A stretch of DNA of 64,000 nt. Origin: Rhizobium sp. TH2 (GTDB taxonomy: Bacteria > Pseudomonadota > Alphaproteobacteria > Rhizobiales > Rhizobiaceae). This document shows, piece after piece, positions 60,368 through 64,000 of the stretch. The notes below the pieces were generated by a model that saw only the letters and a program-made list of their open reading frames with translations, had not been told where the DNA came from and ran no database searches. Location of the stretch: the NCBI RefSeq assembly GCF_024707525.1, contig NZ_CP062231.1:2480001-2544000 (forward strand), read 5' to 3'. Both the position numbers and the translations under genes were made by a program. How positions within the stretch are numbered: the first letter of the stretch is position 1; each line of letters opens with the position of its first letter.

Positions 60368-62824
60368 TCAGAACAGCCCGCCCTGGCCGCCTTCGACCGC
60401 TTCCTTGGCCTGTTGCGAGGAATTGAGGATTTCCTCTGGCGTGGCGAATTCCTCGCCGCCGATCACCGAGAAGACGTCGGCCGGGCCGGTGCCGGGCTTG
60501 AAGGCTTCCATGATCGTGCCACCCTCGCCATCGAGGGCCTGCATGCCTGTCTGGCGATTGACGGAGATCAGCTTCATGCCCTCCGGCAAGATGAACTTCT
60601 CCGGCTTCTGCTCTTTCAGCGCTGCCTGCATGAACTCGTTGAACAAAGGCGCTGCCAGCGAGCCGCCGGTGGAGCCCCGGCCAAGCGGCTTGGGATCGTC
60701 GAAGCCGATATAGAGGCCAGCCACGAGATTCGGCGTATAGCCGACGAACCAGGTGTCCTTTTCGTCGTTGGTCGTGCCGGTCTTGCCGGCGACATCGCTC
60801 TCGATCTTTATCTTGCCAGCCGCCGTGCCGCGCAGGATGACGCCCTGCATCATCGAGGTGATCTGGTAGGCCGTCATCGGATCGAGCACCTGTTCGCGGT
60901 TGTCGACCACTTCGGGCTCGTCCTGTTCGGTCCAATCGTCGGCATTGCAGGCCTGGCAGACGCTTTCCTCATGCTTGAAGATCGTCTTGCCGTAACGGTC
61001 CTGGATGCGGTCGATCAGTGTCGGCTTGATCTGCTTGCCGCCATTGGCGAGCACCGAATAGGCGGAGACCATACGCAGAACCGTGGTTTCACCGGAGCCC
61101 AGCGACATCGAAAGCACTGGCTGCATCTTGTCATAGACGCCGAAACGCTCCGCATATTCGGCCACCACATTCATGCCCAGGTCGTTGGCGAGGCGCACGG
61201 TCATCAGGTTGCGCGACTTCTCGATGCCGAGACGCAGCGTCGATGGGCCGGAAGCGCCGCCGCCATAGTTCTGCGGCCGCCAGACCGTGCCACCCGACAC
61301 AATCTCGATTGGCGCGTCGAGCACGACCGAGGCAGGTGTATAACCATTGTCGAGCGCCGCCGCGTACACGAACGGCTTGAACGACGAGCCCGGCTGGCGC
61401 ATGGCCTGCGTGGCGCGGTTGAATTCGGACTGGTTATAAGAGAAGCCGCCGACCATGGCGAGCACGCGGCCGGTATGCGGATCCATGGCGACGAAGCCAC
61501 CCTGCACCTTGGGTGGCTGGCGCAGCCGATAACTGCCCGGCTCGTCCTTCAGCGGCTCGACATAGACAACGTCGCCGGTATTGAGCACGCCGGTCGGGCT
61601 CTTCGCCGACTTGCGGTCGGCCGTTGCCGAACGATAGGCCCATTTCATCGCCTTGGCCGCGATCCGGCCGGTCGCCCGGGCCTCGTCAACCTTGCCGGCT
61701 GCATCGACAGTCGGACGGAGACCGATATCGACCCCCTCCTCGTCAGCAGCAAGAACGACCGCGAGCTTCCACTCCGGCACATCGGCCAGCGGTACGACCT
61801 TGGAAAGCGGGATACCCCAGTCGGTGCCGGTCTCGACGGTTGCGATCAGGCCATGGAAACCACGCGTTTCGTCATAGCTGACCAGTCCGTCCTGGAGCGC
61901 TTTCCGGGCAAATAGCTGAAGCGCCGGATCAAGCGATGTCCGCACCGACAGGCCACCCTCGAACAGGGACTCCTGACCGTATTTCTCGGTCAACTGACGA
62001 CGCACTTCGCTGGCGAAGTAGTCGGACGCAAAGAGAAAGGAGCTGGCCTTCTTCGGATTGACGCCGAGATCCGAGGCCTTGGCCTTGTCGCCATCTTCCT
62101 TGGTCACATAGCCGTTCTCGACCATGCGATCGACAACCCAGTTACGGCGTTCCATCGCCGCGTCGTGATGGCGGAAGGGATTATAGTTGCTCGGCGCCTT
62201 GGGAAGAGCCGCGAGATAGGCTGCTTCCCCGATCGTCAGCTCCGTCACCGGCTTGTTGAAATAAGTCAGCGACGCGCTGGCGAGGCCGTAGGAATTCAGG
62301 CCGAAAAAAATCTCGTTGAGATAGAGTTCGAGAATGCGGTCCTTGGAATAGGCCTGCTCGATACGGAAGGCGAGAATGGCTTCCTTGACCTTGCGGTCGA
62401 TTGTCTGGTCCGACGTCAGCAGAAAGTTCTTCGCCACCTGCTGGGTGATCGTCGATGCACCCACGGGCCGGCGGCCCGAACCCATGTTCTGCACGTTGAC
62501 CGCGATGGCGCGAACCAGGCCCTGGAAGTCGACACCGGCATGTTGGTAGAAATTCTTGTCTTCGGCCGACAGGAACGCGGCCTTCACGCGGTCGGGGATC
62601 GCCTGGATCGGCAGGAACAGGCGGCGCTCATGAGCATATTCGGCGATCAGCGAGCCATCGTCGGCATGCACGCGCGTCATCACCGGCGGCGAGTAGCTGG
62701 CGAGAACCTGGTAATCGGGGAGATCCTTGGTGACTTCACCGAGATAGGCGGATGCCATCATCGCCACCCCGAGATAGAGCACCGTACCCAAACCGAAGAA
62801 ATAGCCGATCAGTCTTATCATCAA
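60368..62824 (-). CDS. mrcA: Penicillin-binding protein 1A
   Basis: 818 residues, bifunctional class A PBP. N-terminal membrane anchor (LIGYFFGLGTVLYLGVAMMA). Glycosyltransferase domain with catalytic Glu in SAEDKNFYQHAGVD. Transpeptidase domain with SSFK in QPGSSFKPFVYAA, SRN in EKSRNLMTVRLA, and KTG in VAGKTGTTNDEKDTW. Between them a long OB-like insertion typical of alphaproteobacterial PBP1A. Polymerises and cross-links peptidoglycan. Divides the TA pair from the amidase gene; 180 bases from it. Confidence 0.96.
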   Translation of the reverse strand: MMIRLIGYFFGLGTVLYLGVAMMASAYLGEVTKDLPDYQVLASYSPPVMTRVHADDGSLIAEYAHERRLFLPIQAIPDRVKAAFLSAEDKNFYQHAGVDFQGLVRAIAVNVQNMGSGRRPVGASTITQQVAKNFLLTSDQTIDRKVKEAILAFRIEQAYSKDRILELYLNEIFFGLNSYGLASASLTYFNKPVTELTIGEAAYLAALPKAPSNYNPFRHHDAAMERRNWVVDRMVENGYVTKEDGDKAKASDLGVNPKKASSFLFASDYFASEVRRQLTEKYGQESLFEGGLSVRTSLDPALQLFARKALQDGLVSYDETRGFHGLIATVETGTDWGIPLSKVVPLADVPEWKLAVVLAADEEGVDIGLRPTVDAAGKVDEARATGRIAAKAMKWAYRSATADRKSAKSPTGVLNTGDVVYVEPLKDEPGSYRLRQPPKVQGGFVAMDPHTGRVLAMVGGFSYNQSEFNRATQAMRQPGSSFKPFVYAAALDNGYTPASVVLDAPIEIVSGGTVWRPQNYGGGASGPSTLRLGIEKSRNLMTVRLANDLGMNVVAEYAERFGVYDKMQPVLSMSLGSGETTVLRMVSAYSVLANGGKQIKPTLIDRIQDRYGKTIFKHEESVCQACNADDWTEQDEPEVVDNREQVLDPMTAYQITSMMQGVILRGTAAGKIKIESDVAGKTGTTNDEKDTWFVGYTPNLVAGLYIGFDDPKPLGRGSTGGSLAAPLFNEFMQAALKEQKPEKFILPEGMKLISVNRQTGMQALDGEGGTIMEAFKPGTGPADVFSVIGGEEFATPEEILNSSQQAKEAVEGGQGGLF

Positions 62825-63004
62825 ACTCGTTCCGCGGGTGCCATCCCCGCATTGCTGTTTTCAGCCGGATTCGATCTATACCGAATTCATCGCCACCACG
62901 ATACGTCAATGCCTGCCCGAATGTGAGGAAAATAGGGCCGGTTCGTAGCATTCCAGTCACAGCGCTTAACGAATTGCAGCCGGTTCCGACAGCCAACGCA
63001 CCGC

Positions 63005-64000
63005 TTATCCGCCGCGCGCGACGCCCGCACTTTCCATATATTTCCCGATCGCCTCGGCCAAGAGGTCGGATACCTTCTCGCGCCATTCGGGATCGGTCAA
63101 CAACAACTCATCTTTCGGATTGGAGAGGAAACCCAGTTCCAGGAGCACCGAAGGCACGTCCGGCGCCTGCAGAACCCGAAAGCCGGCATGGCGCAGCGGG
63201 TTGTTGATCAGGCCGATCTGCCCGTCGAAGGAATCGAGCACCGTTTCCGCCATGCGGATCGAAAAGGCCTGCGTCTCGCGCCGGGTGAGGTCGAGCAATA
63301 TGTCGGTTACCTCGGTCGGCTCGTCGGCGATTTCCACGCCCGCAATTCCGTCCGAAAGGTTTTCGCGCTCGGCAAGGCCCGCAGCAAGCGCATCCGAGGC
63401 CTTGTCGGAGATTGTATAGATCGTCGCGCCGCGAATGTCCTTCTGCCTTAGCGTGTCGGCGTGGAGTGAAATGAACAGCTGCGCGCCGCGCTGGCGGGCA
63501 ATCACCACGCGCTCGGAGAGTGAGATGAACTCGTCCTTGTCACGAGTGAGGAACGCCTTGATGCCCTTTTCCTTGTTGAGCCGGGCAGCGAGCGTAGTGG
63601 CAAAATCGAGCGTAACCGCCTTTTCCTCGATCTTCGTCAGGGTTCCCTTGGCGCCGGCATCGATACCGCCATGGCCTGCATCGATCGCGATCAGGAATTT
63701 ATTGTCCGCCGCCGGCTCCGGCGTCGTAGCTATCCGATCGGTTTTGCCGCCGGCAACCTTTTCCGCGCCGACCCATTTCTGCTCGGCGACCAGCGCCTGC
63801 AACGCCGGCTCGGAAATCACCTCGCAATCGAGCACCAGGCGAAAACCCTTACCGGGTTCATTGGGCTGCACCTCGGCCAGCACAGCGCGCGTTGGACGCC
63901 GCGCCGTGAGCACGATCCGCGATGCGCCCTCGCCCATCCGTCCATAACGGATCTCCGAGAACAACCCGATCGCCTTGAGGTCATCCTCCGAAAAACCGAA
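63005..64000 (-). CDS. amiC: N-acetylmuramoyl-L-alanine amidase, C-terminal part (5' end outside window)
   Basis: The frame is open to the window edge, so the true start is beyond 64000; a TTG at 63964 is internal. About 331 residues are visible. The start of the visible part (about 65 residues; SEIRYGRMGEGASRIVLTAR) is an AMIN domain that targets the enzyme to peptidoglycan. Amidase_3 follows, with zinc ligands in DAGHGGIDAG (His), the Glu after it, LFISLHAD (His), and catalytic Glu in VLLELGFLSN. Cleaves septal peptidoglycan during cell separation. Confidence 0.92.
   Translation of the reverse strand, partial: FGFSEDDLKAIGLFSEIRYGRMGEGASRIVLTARRPTRAVLAEVQPNEPGKGFRLVLDCEVISEPALQALVAEQKWVGAEKVAGGKTDRIATTPEPAADNKFLIAIDAGHGGIDAGAKGTLTKIEEKAVTLDFATTLAARLNKEKGIKAFLTRDKDEFISLSERVVIARQRGAQLFISLHADTLRQKDIRGATIYTISDKASDALAAGLAERENLSDGIAGVEIADEPTEVTDILLDLTRRETQAFSIRMAETVLDSFDGQIGLINNPLRHAGFRVLQAPDVPSVLLELGFLSNPKDELLLTDPEWREKVSDLLAEAIGKYMESAGVARGG

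Overview
The window looks like chromosomal DNA of an alphaproteobacterium of the Rhizobiales, most likely Rhizobiaceae. The evidence is the protein families (DUF1489, DUF599, BTLCP-type cysteine protease, class III alcohol dehydrogenase), the high-GC codon use, and the gene order prfB, mrcA, amidase next to the ribosomal super-operon. I cannot name the genus from sequence alone. No rRNA, insertion sequence, prophage or CRISPR array was seen.

Bases 1-23572 are a mixed region of mostly single genes and small operons: a Sel1-repeat protein (cut by the window edge), a Gly-rich exported protein, an alpha/beta hydrolase, parE, a PilZ protein, a secreted transglutaminase-like cysteine protease, a D,D-carboxypeptidase with a SPOR domain, sdaA, membrane proteins (DUF599, DUF1624, isoprenylcysteine-methyltransferase-like), a MerR regulator, mgtE, a CpxP/CpxR/CpxA-like stress operon with a CpxR-like box, an EamA transporter, a BKACE-family enzyme, glutathione-dependent formaldehyde dehydrogenase, a sulfotransferase-like protein, a GNAT acetyltransferase and a DUF416 protein. 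Several convergent pairs are packed stop to stop with almost no gap.

Bases 23641-42901 on the minus strand are the str-S10-spc-alpha gene cluster (rpsL, rpsG, fusA, tuf, rpsJ to rplO, secY, adk, rpsM, rpsK, rpoA, rplQ). Bases 43471-45733 hold three unrelated genes (a 96-residue protein, a GFA-family protein, an RTX-type calcium-binding protein) that separate this cluster from rpoC. Bases 45939-58338, again on the minus strand, are rpoC, rpoB, rplL, rplJ, rplA, rplK, nusG, secE and tRNA-Trp. Most long gaps in these clusters hold strong hairpins, and some hold recognisable promoters.

Bases 58468-64000 hold prfB, with a complete programmed +1 frameshift site, then a MntA-HepT toxin-antitoxin pair of lower GC that appears to be inserted, then penicillin-binding protein 1A and the C-terminal part of an N-acetylmuramoyl-L-alanine amidase.

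The window is mostly housekeeping. I found no convincing new multi-gene system. The items most worth checking are the CpxR-like box in front of the Spy-like/two-component operon, the MntA-HepT insertion, the prfB frameshift, the three-gene island upstream of rpsL, the AT-rich 5' region of the cysteine protease, and the hairpins in the rpo/ribosomal operons.
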